Shown: in pieces, positions 48,101 through 58,878 of the stretch
How positions within the stretch are numbered: position 1 is the first letter of the stretch
Layout: each line of letters begins with the position of its first letter
Source of the DNA: Misgurnus anguillicaudatus
Lineage: Eukaryota > Chordata > Actinopteri > Cypriniformes > Cobitidae
DNA length: 64,000 nucleotides
Direction: 5' to 3'
Assembly (NCBI RefSeq): GCF_027580225.2
Contig: NC_073340.2
Span: forward strand, 19,724,001 to 19,788,000
Position numbers and translations under genes: made by a program
Notes under the pieces: model-generated
Seen by the model: only the letters and a program-made list of their open reading frames with translations
What the model was told of the DNA's origin: nothing
The model's database searches: none

Positions 48101-51100
48101 TATGCGTATACATTTATATAATACGTATAGAAGAATTTTTTTTAACAAAGTGCCTTGCCAGCCCTCGACCAATCTGACTCCTTCACGCGACTGACTGTCA
48201 CTGCCTGCACTTTCAACTGTCCTCGCGGTTGCTGCAACTTTCGCTCTCTTAATCAACTCTATAAAACAAAAAAGGTCCTATTGTCTTTGTGCATATAGAT
48301 GAATAAGATACATTAATAGAAACAATACAACGTCAGCATATTTCGCGGAGGTTTTAACTGCTGCCAGCACAATGAGAGCCTACAGTATAAAACCAAGATG
48401 CTGCAGCCAATGGGCAGCCGGCGGGGGCTGGCTGCAGGATGACTTAACCTCCTCGCTCATGTTTTATCAGACAACTACTACTCACGATTTTGCTTTAGTA
48501 TAATTTTCGGGGAAATTAAAGCGGGATTCGGATTAAGATTTAGTTCAGTATGATTTTCGGGACAATTAGAGCAGGATTCGGGATTCGGGACAGCAGCTTA
48601 GATTTCGGGACTGTCCCGAATTTTTCGGGACGTCTGGTCACCCTAGGCAGCAAAGTATTTTTACAGTGTATACTTGTTTAGCTGTCTCTCCTATTTTGTC
48701 CTCTCTCAAGTGGCAGTGGACTTTAGGATAAAATAGAAAATTTTGCTGTACATTTTTAAAGCCTGCTTATTTGGTTGTACTTGTTGGCTTTCGCCAAGCA
48801 TCTAGGTCTTGAGGATCTTCTAAGTTATAACTTACTGTCCCTCGAACGAGTTTCAGGTCCAAAGGTGATCAGGCCTTTGCTGTTGCGGGTACGAGCATCT
48901 GGAATAGTCTTTCAATTGAACTTAGGGAGGTTACGTCTTTAAATGTTTTTAAATCTGGTGTCAAGTAGGGATGTCAATTCATGTAATTTCCCATTTGATG
49001 ATAGTTTAAATCCAATCGAATAATCTTTAACTGTAATGCAATAAGCCTTTACTGTAGTGGGATATAGCCAATGACATAGAAGTGGGCGTAATAATGCCAG
49101 CTTCCTCACGCAAATTCAAATATATTTATTTTGTCTAAATAACATGCTAGTGGGTCAATGTAGTTGGTGTTTTGAAAAAAATCATACATTTAAACTTATC
49201 TCGAAATAAAATATAATGACTAGACACGGTGTATAACTCCGGTTACGGTACATTCACATGGGGCGAAAGCATTAACGCTTGATGGAAGGCTTGTCTGTAG
49301 CGTGGCCAACGGCCAATCACAGTGGCCGCAACACATGCTCTGGTCTTCCATAAACGTAATTGGCTGGCTCTGCCTAGGTTCTTTGCATAAGGCGATCTGA
49401 TTGGCTGACGCATCGGTTGCTGCTTAAAAAGTTGAGAAATGTTCAACTTCTGCCGTGAGCAACGGCAGTGACGCGGCGCCGACGGATCCACAATTCAGTT
49501 CCGGAACGCATGACGTCACCCATTAAAAAAGTGAATAGGAAGCGTCAATGCTTACGCCTTGTGTGAATGTACTGTTACATGGGCACTCTGCAACAGTCGC
49601 ATGAAAGTCCATGCGTCCATGACATGTCAAAATAAAAGTTTCATTATCATCAAGTGTTATTTTTCTAGTTGTTTACCTCGCTTTCCGAGTCTTGAAACAC
49701 CATTTGTTGTAGTTATATCCAAAAAAAGGCACTTTTCCTGTCATCACCTCAGCTTAGACCTGCAGCGTACTTTCAGCAAAGATGCTTATAATATGTAGAT
49801 GGCAAACTTCCATTAGAAAACACACAACAGTCAACTTGGGTAGCGTGTAGCGTGTAGCGCCTCCGTTAGTCAATAATGATCAGTGATAGCAGCGTTACGT
49901 TTTATCGATTTAATTCTTATCGACAATTAATCAAAGATTGACACTTCTGTGTCAAGCATTTTTGTCTTTAGCCTATGTGAGGGTTGGCTAGTATTTGTTG
50001 TCTTAATAAAGGGCCGCTAACCTAGGTGTTTTCAGCAATATGAAAATAGTCTCTGGTATGTGTTTGTAAAGTTTCAGCTCAAAATAAACCACAGATATTT
50101 CATTATACGATGGCCATTTATGGCTGCAATAAAAACGGGATGTTTTTGTATGTTTCTTATAATGCAAAGAAAGCTTATGTTCCCCTCCCCATATGCAAAT
50201 TATGGGGTAGAGCGCTTACACATGTGCTTTGGACTACATCAAAACACGTGTCTCTGGCAGAAGGTTGAACTACGCGCTCATAAGGCGGGGTCTGTGAGCG
50301 GTAATGGTTGGGGCGTAATCAATGTGACATCACATTGATAGAGGATTCCCAACAGCTTGTTTTGTGTAACTGTTGTGGTTTAAAGGAGATTACACAAAGA
50401 AGAATACGTGGATTTGTATAATAACAGGATGTTTCTGCACACACACTGGCGACTCATTTTCTGCTAGAGCTTTAATGTATGTTTTCTTTGAAGTCGTGTG
50501 TTTTATGTTTTCTTTAATTGCATGTATTTTTATGCTGTTTTGTGCATCTTGACTGTACAGTCTGCTGGTGCAGTTGTAAAGTGCTCTATAAATAAAAGAA
50601 GTGTAGTGAAATGTCACCACTAGGGGTGTGACAAGATCTTCTACGATGAGATCTCGCAAAATTAAAATGTCAGGAGATTTCTCGTGGAGGTGAAATGCTG
50701 TCTAGTCAGAAATAGCAGAATAAAGTTGAGTTTGTTCCAAAACCTTTTACAGTGCATGCATTATATTCTCTCTTTTGCGTGTGCTCTTTTTGTTTGGGTA
50801 TCATCAGCTACCTGAAGGCTGTGGGTTACATTTATTATACTGTTTATGAAATTACTATATTCAGTCAGTGTTCATTTGACTGCCAACTCAAAATGCATTA
50901 TCATGTGCTGAATATTTGACCTTAACCAAACTGTACTGTGTCAGCAGACTGTCTCCACCTTGATTTAATACCTTTATTAGAGTGGTTGGATTATGGTACA
51001 AGTTCACAGTTTTTTACCAGATCTATAGGGCAGGGCAACTTCAACTTTAGCATTACAGCTTCTCTCAAAGTGTCTACAAGAACATGTTGTTGGCATGGTT

Positions 51101-51223
51101 TAAGTTTATAAAGCATAGCACATTTTTATCAGGTGTAAATTTTGAGTAAAATCATACCTATTAGTAGTTACAGTAGATTTTAAACTGTGACCTCTATGAC
51201 TTGGTACATGTACAACACACACG

Positions 51224-51268
<45 letters not shown>

Positions 51269-54042
51269 CTATAGATGCGTAAGCTGAAACTAACAGCTAA
51301 AGCTTCACTAAATGAATGAGAACAAATACTTGTTCCCAGTCTATGTGAACAAGCAAAACTAATTTCTCTATAGAAGTATATCCCCTGAACTTTTTACATC
51401 ATTAACAACTGTTGTGAAAATCCCACTTCAGAATGGAATAGGATGTCCCACAGAAACCAGTTTTACTTCACACCCTTTAAAAGAGGTTGCAGGTCTTTTT
51501 CTAGCTTGGACTGTATTATGAAGTGTTTGTCTGGTTTACACGCCTTTGTAATGGAGTAGGTGTGAATAATGTGTACAAACAGCCGCAAACGACGGATTAA
51601 ATATAACAAAAGAGCGTTCTGGCGTCATTCACGTCTGTTGTGAAGTTCCTGTGATAATCGTGCGAACTGTGTTGTTATTCTCAGTAGGTAAAAGGGTGCA
51701 AGGCTCACATTTTAAAATTGAAGTGGCATATGAAGTAAAAATGCTTGGTGCTACCCCTGTATAAACAAAATAGCTCCTGGGGCATTTACACTTACAACCA
51801 TTTACCACCAAATGTAATCAGATGTCATTTATGTTGAGATTTTATGATTTGACAAAAACACAAGCAGAGTTTAATATGAGGACTACTAATAGGTTAAGCC
51901 AGTGATTCCCAACCGGGGGTACGCGTACCCCAGGGGGTACGTGAAGAGTTTCCAGGGGGTACGCGAAAAGATTTACATTTTGCTTTAATCTCATTTACTT
52001 TTAATAAAAATGTCTTTCGTTTGTCCAGTCACCTAAGATTGATTTTTGTGAGGAAAGCATTGTAAAAAGGACAACTTTGTAATTTTAATCTTATCATTAA
52101 TATAATTAGCCGTCAAGAGTAAATGCGCTGCATGATCCAAAACGCAATAGCGATGTCCAACTCAAGAATGATCTGACTATTTTTAATGAACCTGAATAGT
52201 TTCTAAAGACACAGTTTATTAAATATAATTAATGTTTAAATAATGTTATAATATTCATTCCCGCTGCCGTTGCATTTTCAAATTATGCAGAAAAAAAACG
52301 TTTGCATTGTTTTTGGCTAACATATTTTGTCCCGTATGATGTCTTTTGTATTTATAGAGAATGCCTTAACACATTTTGTTTCTCTTTATATTTGAACAGA
52401 ATAATTTAACTTATTTGCACACTTTAATTATCATAACTTAAATTGAGATTTTAGTAAATTTAGGGCATTTACTAAAAAGGACGTGAGAGCTCAATTCCAA
52501 ACAAGCGCCGAGTGGAATATACTACAAAGGCGCAAATAAAATACACAGGCACAATAATGACATAAGCACATTTCCATAATGACCATTGCAATCTACTAAG
52601 AGCAGCGCAAATTAGTACAGGGTCGCAAATAAGAGACCTCGGCAGGACATCGCAATGAAAATGCGGACTGCAGAGTGTGAAATTCCAGCTAAGTAAAAGT
52701 ACACTATGAACCGGAGGACGAAAGATGAAGGGTAAAATAAGTTTTGAAATACCTGATTTTACTTCTCCTCGTGACTTCTCCTCCTCTTTTCTCCAGCAAA
52801 TTAAACATAGCATGGCTTGGCAAACTATATATTAATTTTAAAGTATGTTCCACTGGCAAAATGTAATACTCTCCTCGCATTAATGTTAATGTAGGAAAAC
52901 TTCCACAAATGCATATGCAATAAGGTCGCAAAAATTTTTCAGAGCTAAATATCTATTGCGTGTCTTTAGTAAGTTCAGTCGTTATTTAACGCCAAAATGA
53001 TGGTTTGCGCAAGCTGTTACTAAATCTGGCCCTTAAAGGGGTCATATGATGAAATTTTTTAATTTGTAAAATGTGTATTTGGCGTTCCCAGAGTCCATAT
53101 GTGAAGTGTTATCTGAAAACACCCTACGGATAATTAATTATAGCATGTCAAAATTGCCATTTTGTAGGCCTGAGCAAAATGTGCCGTTTTTGGGTGTGTC
53201 TTTTAAAATGCAAATGAGCTGATAAAATGCAAACACTGATCGCAATGGTAGTGGTTTAATGAAATAAACATGCTTAATCAGTCAGTGCTTTTTACTTGAA
53301 TGTTTAAAATTAAATAATTAATTAAAATTACTAATTATTTGTCTTTAAAACACAACTTTGGTTTAGTTTCGATGAAGGGGTACTTGAGCCTTACTGATAG
53401 GGCTGTGGGGGTACTTAGGGCTAAAAAGGTTGGGAACCACTGGGTTAAGCCACCAGAGTTTTTTTCTGTGAGTCCGCCCATTAAACAACTACATTGATCT
53501 AACAGAACCTAATAGAATCTATTTTTACTCATCATGTTGTATGCTTGTGACTATAAATAGTAATGTGTTACACATCTGGACAATGCATGCAGGCATTGGA
53601 GAGTCATTTTTGATGTGTGTGTATATATACATTCACATTTGTGAGTAAAGAAAAGCATAATATTATACTCATTAAAAATAAATAAAAAAATTGTAGACAA
53701 ATTTAAATATCTCCAACACTGATTTTCATATTTTAATTATTATTATCTGGAATTCTTTATGGATAAAGGGAGACACATTCCCTCCAATATTCAGATTAGT
53801 GTTATTAGTGTTATCCATTGATCATTTATACTTTCTTTGAGTTTCTCTGTGTGAATTAGTAATACATTTTTCCTTTCTCCCCACAGCATTTCACCAGAAG
53901 GCTGTTCACAGTCCACTGGACAAGCAGAAGGGCTCACGGCAGAGCGGCCCCGTCCCATGTCAAAACTGTGGCAAGTCCTGCAAAGGCGAAGTGTTGAGAG
54001 TGCAGAACAAACACTTCCACATTAAGTGCTTTGTTTGCAAAG
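30132..54042 (+). CDS. ablim2: actin-binding LIM protein, best match ablim2, partial (5' exons only)
   Basis: ABLIM proteins join four LIM zinc fingers to a villin headpiece that binds F-actin. Coding pieces here: first exon 30132-30141 (ATG AGC ACT G, donor GTAAGT) spliced in phase 1 to exon 53887-54042. The joined start MSTAFHQKAVHSPLDK aligns position for position with the human ABLIM2 start MSAVSQPQAAPSPLEK as remembered. The shared exon then gives CQNCGKSCKGEVLRVQ and HFHIKCFVCK, the first half of LIM1 with the spacing C-x2-C-x17-H-x2-C-x2-C. The next exon should continue LIM1 but was not found before 64000, so the gene runs off the right edge. An alternative first exon is at 39042. ABLIM1 or ABLIM3 are less likely because their N-termini differ. 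Confidence 0.82.
30251..30407. mobile_element. short GC-rich foldback in ablim2 intron 1
   Basis: Arms GGCGTGTTCGACTTCATGCG with GCGCTGCGCAGACC (from 30257) and GGTCTGCGCAGCGC with GAGGTCGAAAACGCC (to about 30402) are complementary around a centre with TACCGCGAGAGCGGC / AGCTCTCGCGATACC, also inverted. About 150 bp, a compact MITE. Confidence 0.75.
30408..34130. other. ablim2 intron 1, non-repetitive part
   Basis: Intronic sequence of ordinary AT content without recognisable exons, RNA genes or clear transposon ends. A cryptic enhancer or conserved non-coding block cannot be judged without comparison. Confidence 0.45.
34383..34974. mobile_element. hAT-like MITE, 592 bp, 8-bp target duplication GTACTGAC
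   Basis: Ends TAGGGCTGGGTATCGATTC and TTTTTGCCCAGTCCTA, flanked on both sides by an exact GTACTGAC. The interior is rich in ATCGATT words and has no long frame. Its removal restores a continuous older repeat around it. Confidence 0.88.
35047..35124. mobile_element. small palindromic MITE (ACACTCT ends)
   Basis: ACACTCTAAAAATGGCTGGG then TTATTTTTGACCCATAACCC, mirrored by GGGTCAAAAATAACCCAGCG and AGAGTGT, flanked by TA-like dinucleotides. About 78 bp, inserted in the Tc1-like relic. Confidence 0.75.
36732..36930. mobile_element. palindromic MITE, CTGAAAAAAA ends
   Basis: CTGAAAAAAAATGATTCATT and TTTACTCAATTTTTTTAATG are mirrored by CAATTTTTAAGG-type text and AATGAATCATTTTTTTTTCAG, around a TTTAAACAAACTTTTTTT centre. 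About 199 bp. Confidence 0.8.
37142..37221. repeat. 80-bp hairpin with nearly perfect arms
   Basis: AATACCTCATTGAAAATAAC with AAATGTTTTGGTTTCC is followed after about 7 bases by GGAAACCAAAATATTTG and TTATTTTCAATGAGGTATT. One mismatch in about 36 pairs. It is too perfect for a typical microRNA precursor and more like a young MITE. Confidence 0.8.
38820..39057 (+). promoter_or_regulatory. ablim2: alternative promoter and first exon of ablim2 (MPEEK)
   Basis: CpG-rich sequence (CACGGGCGCGCGCTCGCGC, about 38873) is followed by an ATG at 39042: ATG CCT GAG GAA AAA G, donor GTAATG at 39058. It ends in phase 1, the same phase as the 30132 exon and the one needed by exon 53887, so it would give MPEEKAFHQKAVHSPLDK. 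A TCACGTGA site lies at about 38832. The splice to exon 53887 is inferred from phase and context. Confidence 0.65.
39058..40373. other. ablim2 intron, AT-rich
   Basis: No exon or RNA gene seen. Contains several short ACCATGGTTT/CTGTGGTAAT-like words that recur near 38550 and 39600, possibly old repeat debris. Confidence 0.4.
40374..41813. mobile_element. hAT-like element, 1440 bp, carrying a 58-bp tandem array
   Basis: Ends CAGGGCCGGAGTGG and CCACTCCGGGCCTG are exact 14-bp inverted repeats. An exact 8-bp target duplication CGTGCAAT flanks the element (40366-40373 and 41814-41821). The interior is non-coding and includes a tandem array of eight units at 41069-41522. Near the right end is GGCCAAAAAAAACAGACCGG. 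Confidence 0.92.
41069..41522 (+). repeat. 58-bp minisatellite, eight units
   Basis: Units begin GACGCGCTCAAGTTTATTT and end GCGCACTCAAAA; most include GACGCGCGGCCGGCAAGC. Full units are about 58 bp, and at least two are 3 bp shorter (loss of one of the ATA/TAG steps). Within the hAT-like element 40374-41813. Confidence 0.92.
42167..42437. mobile_element. palindromic MITE, CACTGTAAAAAA ends
   Basis: CACTGTAAAAAATAAATTAC at the left and GGAATTTTACAGTG at the right; internally ACATTTTTAAGTTTGATCAA is mirrored by TTGATTAACTTAAAAATGT. About 271 bp. Confidence 0.8.
42955..43669. mobile_element. foldback transposon, 715 bp, TTAA ends
   Basis: Left TTAAAGGAATATTCCACTTT and right AAAGTGGAGTATTTCTTTAA mirror each other, as do GATAATTTACTCACCACC and GGGTGAGTAAATTATCGGG. 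Same family as 10182-11088 and the left part at 44566. The frames inside are not transposases. Confidence 0.82.
43670..44565. other. ablim2 intron segment without recognised feature
   Basis: Ordinary AT-rich intronic sequence. I see no exon, RNA gene or repeat end here. Confidence 0.4.
44566..44880 (+). mobile_element. left half of the TTAAAGGAATA foldback family, truncated
   Basis: Starts TTAAAGGAATAGTCCATTTT and follows the left arm of 42955-43669 (TCCAAAATGTTGATGTCTTTC, GGACTTTAATGGACACCAACA). It stops where another repeat begins at about 44881; the right arm is missing. Confidence 0.65.
44881..45880. mobile_element. DNA transposon relic with TTTATAAAACGGTTACTT end
   Basis: Left sequence CGCGGGGGTTTATTGCG then TTTATAAAACGGTTACTT, right sequence CGAGCCGTTTTATAAATTG, preceded by GGGTTTACCGGGGTATTTTA. 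The paired TATAAAACGG ends point to one element of roughly 950 bp. Exact borders and superfamily are not settled. No intact transposase frame. Confidence 0.55.
46230..46690 (+). mobile_element. Tc1-like transposon relic
   Basis: CTCCAAAAGTATGGGATG at the left and GGTGTCCACATATTTTTAGCC at the right resemble the ends of a fish Tc1-like family. Inside, one frame reads LDQNLTEHLWDEL, close to the conserved NPIEHLW-type region of Tc1 transposases. The frame is broken and most of the gene is deleted. Confidence 0.6.
46700..47600. other. ablim2 intron segment without recognised feature
   Basis: No clear repeat end, exon or RNA gene. The open frame at 47191-47391 has no recognisable domain and no supporting splice context. 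Confidence 0.35.
47601..48668. mobile_element. CACTGTAAAA-type palindromic MITE split by a hAT insertion
   Basis: Begins CACTTTAAAAAATTCTTTGC and ends AAAGTATTTTTACAGTG; left part GATGAGTTGCCACAACTTAT is mirrored inside the left segment. An uninterrupted copy is at 56836-57074. The break at GGCAGCAA holds the hAT-like element 47802-48645. Confidence 0.8.
47802..48645. mobile_element. hAT-like MITE, 844 bp, 8-bp target duplication GGCAGCAA
   Basis: Ends TAGGGTGACCAGATG and CGTCTGGTCACCCTA; exact GGCAGCAA on both sides (47794-47801, 48646-48653). Contains a run of 19 G at 47838-47856 after ATTCGGGAC, and several ATTCGGGAC words near the right end. No transposase. Confidence 0.92.
48785..49975 (+). 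mobile_element. LINE 3' end relic interrupted by a hAT-like element
   Basis: From 48861 the frame reads GDQAFAVAGTSIWNSLS then FKSGVK up to 48965, and after the insertion HFCL and a stop at 49957-49971. This is the conserved last part of many non-LTR retrotransposon ORF2 proteins (GDRAF..AAP.LWN.LP ... FK..LK..LF). Upstream GLEDLLSYNLLSLERVSG is in another frame, so the relic is frameshifted. Confidence 0.75.
48966..49948. mobile_element. hAT-like element, 983 bp, target duplication GTGTCAAG
   Basis: Flanked by exact GTGTCAAG (48958-48965 and 49949-49956). Ends TAGGGATGTCAATT and GATTGACACTTCT are imperfect inverted repeats. It contains a nested foldback at about 49247-49572 (GTACATTCACATGGGGCG mirrored by CGCCTTGTGTGAATGTAC). 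No transposase frame. Confidence 0.8.
50560..50715. repeat. retroelement-like tail and hAT fragment
   Basis: GTAAAGTGCTCTATAAATAAA at 50577 resembles the 3' tail of fish SINE/LINE repeats (compare about 3387). It is followed by AGGGGTGTGACAAGATCTTC, the start of a transposon fragment with GAGATCTCGC words. Confidence 0.45.
51215..51267. repeat. (CA)n microsatellite
   Basis: Uninterrupted CA units after an ACGCACGCGCGC lead-in. No coding role. Confidence 0.95.
51900..53442. mobile_element. hAT-like element, 1543 bp, target duplication GGTTAAGC, with nested repeats
   Basis: Ends CAGTGATTCCCAACC and GGTTGGGAACCACTG are 15-bp inverted repeats with one mismatch; exact GGTTAAGC flanks both sides (51892-51899, 53443-53450). 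Within it, about 52447-53034 looks like another element (TAGTAAATTTAGGGC mirrored by TTACTAAATCTGGCCC), followed by a GGGGTCATATGATG-type repeat. The 113-codon frame at 52472-52813 on the minus strand has no transposase motif. Confidence 0.9.
53887..54042 (+). other. ablim2: shared ablim2 exon, first half of LIM domain 1
   Basis: Acceptor CCCCACAG and donor GTAACG bound a 156-nt exon in phase 1-1. It encodes AFHQKAVHSPLDKQ and the zinc-binding C-x2-C-x17-H-x2-C-x2-C half of LIM1. Both upstream first exons feed it in the same frame. Confidence 0.92.
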
Positions 54043-55457
54043 GTAACGTGTGAGCCAGGACCCAGTCCATTCATCTGCCTTTGTATTGTGTTTGCTGAAC
54101 GTTTTATAATAGTTGGAATCTTGAAAAGCATTTTTAAACAGAGGTGAAAGTTTCAAGGTCAAATTTGATGAGAGTACTGTAAGGTAAACACTGGGATTTT
54201 ATTTTAAGGACAGTCCTAATACCACACGAATAATAACCCAATAAATCTGTGTGGTTGTTCAGGGTGGGGTGAAAAATATAATAGAAGTGAACTTTTTTAT
54301 CTGTTTGCTATCTAGTTTCATCAAGTTAGCTAAAGTTAATGACAGGTGGGTGACTGCGGCTTCCTGTTTTGTCTAAGTGTATGGGTGTTAATATGTGTTC
54401 GTCGGCATGTGTGCCTATGTACATGTGTCTCCCACCGGCTGTTTTCAGTTTGATAATGTTGTGAACACAGACCGCAGTTGCTAGGTGACTCCAGATTTCG
54501 GACAATATGAGCTCCTTTACTGAGTTTAACACATTTATTCTTGTCTCAAAGTGTCAGTCTGTGTGGTTTCAGCAGACCACTAATAAAATTATTTTATGTT
54601 TACAGATTTAATGCTGGTTTATAAAGGGTAGCTGTTTTAAAACACAAAGCAGAGGTAGTCATGTGTTGTGCTTTGATTATAGGGCTGCATGATTCTGAGA
54701 AAAAAAATCATAATTTTTTATTATTTACCTTGATATTGAAATCGCGGTTATTCTTGTTGATTAATACATTTTACATTGAAGTTTTGAAATGTTTTATAAC
54801 TTTATGTGAAGCAGCTGCATGGTAAATTATATCATCCAAAATGAAATTAAATAATCAATGTAAATTACAAATAATTATGGAAATCATGTTGGTAGTCAAA
54901 AAACAAACAAACATAAAAACAATGAATGGCTAGGCAAGGACACATTGACTTATCATTTTTAAAATCAATCACTGTATTTGGTGTCCAACATACTTCCGAA
55001 ATGCATAGAGATGAGCACAAATGGACAGCTGTATTGTTTTACGTAATTGTAATCCCGATTAGTTTTTCCATTAATTGTGCAGCCCTACTTGTTTTAGGGT
55101 AGTTTGTTGTCTTTTTTTGTGTGAAAATGTTCTTATTACGGAAAATAATTAGACACAATTTTTGGCATACATCTAGTTTTATTTAATTTACAATTTATTT
55201 TGTCTAACGTTGGGATCTGTATGAAAAAAGATATGAACAGAGGGGTTTTTACCTTTTAACAATATCTATAGTTTACCCTGAGGGACGTTGTTTTGGGGTC
55301 TGTGCTGAGAGTGTTCAAAGTCTGTTTAGGGAAGTCACATCACCAGGTGGCCTTCTTTGCAACGCAACCCAAGCAGTTATTTCAGTCTTGTAAGACCAAA
55401 GTCCTATCTACTTGAATAGGGAAAGACATTTCCAAATCTGAACAAATCTCTTTCTTA

Positions 55458-55860
55458 AAGGGACACTCCACTTTTTTGGATAATATTCCCATTTTCCAGC
55501 TCCCCTAGAGATAAATATTTGATTTTTACCATTTTGGAATCCATTCAGCTGATCTTCGGGTCTGGTGGTATCACTTTTAGCGTAGCTTAGCACAATCCAT
55601 TGAATCTGATTAGACCATTTAGCATCGCGCTCAAAAATAACCCAAGAGTTTCGATATTTTTCCTTATTTAAAACTTGACTTATCTGTAGTTACATCGTGT
55701 ATTAAGACTGACAAAAAAATTAAAAGTTGCGATTTTCTAGGCCGATATGGCTAGGAACTATACTCTCATTATGGTGTAACAATCAAAACTTTGCTGCTGT
55801 AACAAGGCTGCAGGAGGCGCAATTAAATATTATGCAGATGCCAAAAATAGTCCCCTTTGT
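55458..55860 (+). mobile_element. half copy of the TTAAAGGGACACTCCACTT foldback family
   Basis: AAAGGGACACTCCACTTTTT and AATATTTGATTTTTACCATT follow the left arm of 14242-15019, then GATATGGCTAGGAACTATAC and CTGCAGGAGGCGCAATTAA. It ends near a TA microsatellite; the right arm is missing. Confidence 0.7.
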
Positions 55861-55917
55861 AACTTTCAAAATTATTGTGGTAGCCCCCATATTTCAAAAC
55901 GTTAGTGAATGTCAAAG

Positions 55918-55919
<2 letters not shown>

Positions 55920-55961
<42 letters not shown>
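55920..55961. repeat. (TA)n microsatellite
   Basis: About 40 bp of alternating T and A. The 88-codon frame crossing it is an artefact. Confidence 0.95.
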
Positions 55962-55965
<4 letters not shown>

Positions 55966-56835
55966 CAATGGTAAAAACTACATCTCAGAGTAATAGAAAG
56001 TATCAGTTTAGTCACTTAAGTCCTTAATGATTCTGCCAACCTGCAATACGTCATTAGCTTTATAATGTTTATATAGGAGTATAATGTATATAGGAGTCAT
56101 TGTAGGAATGTGTGTATGCATTCACAGAACATGTGGGTGTGTGTCTTTCCAACACACAGTGTTCTGTCACACCCCCTTCAACTTATTTGTTATGTAAATC
56201 ATCAAGCAAACCAGATGATATTGCTTCAGTCCAAGATGTTTGGCAGCCTTCGTATGGAAGTCTGCAGAAATACAGAGACTCGTGGGGAAATAAGGTTATC
56301 ACAGAACCGCCTGTATTTGTTTCTTGCACACCATGACAACATAGGGATACTATTTTTTTAACACAGTGGGGAGTTCATTTCTCCTTAAATCTGGATGGTG
56401 CACGCCCACTACTTGATGTAAGATTAGACTCAAAACTGCAAGACTATACTCAAAACTGACATAATATGTCAGTTATTTAAAATGTGCATATATTTTCTTA
56501 GAAATATATCTAAACAGATGATTTTGAAAATTAATAAAGTTTAATAGATAAGTAAATAAGCAAATTTGTGACATTTATGTTAATTTCTTTAAACTTACTT
56601 GAATTCTTAAATGTGTTCATTTTTAGTAAAACATTTCATTTAAATTGATATGCTGATAATAAAATTATCTTTATAGGTAAGAATTTAATATACCTTCATT
56701 GGAAATATGCGAAAAAACTTACTTTTTTTACAATGAAGTGGTCTCAGATTCAGTTTAAGCATGTTCACTTTCATTTTAGGGTTTACTCGATTTTAGGGGA
56801 TACTATAGCACTATAAACACATTAATTAGTTCATA

Positions 56836-57074
56836 CACTGTAAAAAATACTTAAAATTTTTTGTTGAATCAACTTGGAATTACAAGTTACTATTATTTAT
56901 CTTGACTAGAGATGAGTTGTTATAACTACAGGTGAGTTGTTATAACTTATAAAATTAAGTTGACTTTTCTCAACTATACTTTATAAGTTGTGACAACTCA
57001 TCTCTGTTGACATGACTTGTAAATCTGAGTTGATTTAACTAAAATTTTGAAGGCAGCAAATTTTTTTTACAGTG
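56836..57074. mobile_element. palindromic MITE, CACTGTAAAAAA ends, uninterrupted copy
   Basis: Left CACTGTAAAAAATACTTAAA, right GGCAGCAAATTTTTTTTACAGTG. Inner arms ACTAGAGATGAGTTGTTATA and GTTGTGACAACTCATCTCTG are inverted. It matches the split copy at 47601-48668 and shows the empty hAT target site. Confidence 0.85.
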
Positions 57075-58285
57075 TTTATAGGTAACAGATCTTGCACATT
57101 ATGTATGGAAGAGATGCATCAGTTAGACTGAAGACTGCTCCATAATATTTACACTGAATAGTGATAGCTTTTCATATCGCATATCAGTAATTTAAGGACC
57201 TTGTAAAATATGCCTGCACATATTTCGAAATATGTTCATCCCTTCAAAAATGTGTGGCCTACACCCTCCTAAAAACACAATCACAGCTGCCTTTTATTTG
57301 CCTGAATCCCGTAGTGATTTCAACACACAGACACACACTTGAAAACTATCCACGTACATGCAGACCATAGCAAAGTAATCTGATAACTCGTCTTGGGAAT
57401 TTTTTTGAAATGATCAACTTAAAATTCTTACTGAATTAAAATTTCTTCAGTGGATATTTTTCTAGCACTTATGCAAGCCAGCCGGGCCACATGCTCATTT
57501 TGGAGAATCATAAAGTCTTATATACTGCATGTGTTTTGTGTCAACCTCACATATACAGTAATACATGCTTTGACGTGGGCTTTCCTAAGCATTGTTTTTA
57601 GATTAAATCACATTGAACTTTGTCATTGCAAAGTGTCATGGCAAATATGCTAATAATGATGGAAAGTCAGGTACAGTGAATGGCAAATTACGTTTACAAT
57701 ACAAACAAGATATCAAAAACAGAATGTGCATTGAATTTAAGTGTAGCAGAAGGAATTAATCAAGTGTATAATTGGTTATTTTGTTTCAATAGTTTTAAAC
57801 ACATAATTTCACAGTTAAATTAAACCTTGCCAGACTGCATCTAAATGACACGCAAAAGTAAATTGTTTCCAACTGAAGGACAAAGCCTTGTGTGTTTTTG
57901 TGCCCAAGGCTCCTCTATAGTCAAGCAGCTCAGCAGAAACAGTGGAAATGCTCAGATCTAGACTTCAGCATTAATAAATGGCACACTTTGTAGGTCTCAT
58001 TTTGTAGTACCCATTAGGGAAATGTACTCATAATGTTCCACTTATCACATGAATTTCAATGTTTATAGTAAAATGACAATTACAGATTTCTTCCATTCTA
58101 AGATGAGTTATTGGTTACTGGGGTATGGATGGTACACATAAAACATCACAAACACTCTCACACAACTGTCATCACTTTCACACGCACACTTGATAAATAG
58201 TGTAGGTTTATTGTCTGTTTGTTATCTCATTCCACAGCCTGCAGCTGATCTTTACGGCATACTCTACATCAGGGGTTACAAATGG

Positions 58286-58795
<510 letters not shown>

Positions 58796-58878
58796 TTAAG
58801 ATAATTTAAGTATGTTATTTAATACATTTTATATTATTCATGCTAAAAATTGGTACTGCAGAGTGAAACAAATACCTT

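Noticed and set aside
52472..52813. 113-codon minus-strand frame inside a hAT-like element
   Set aside because: No DDE, zinc finger or dimerisation motif of hAT transposases; probably chance.
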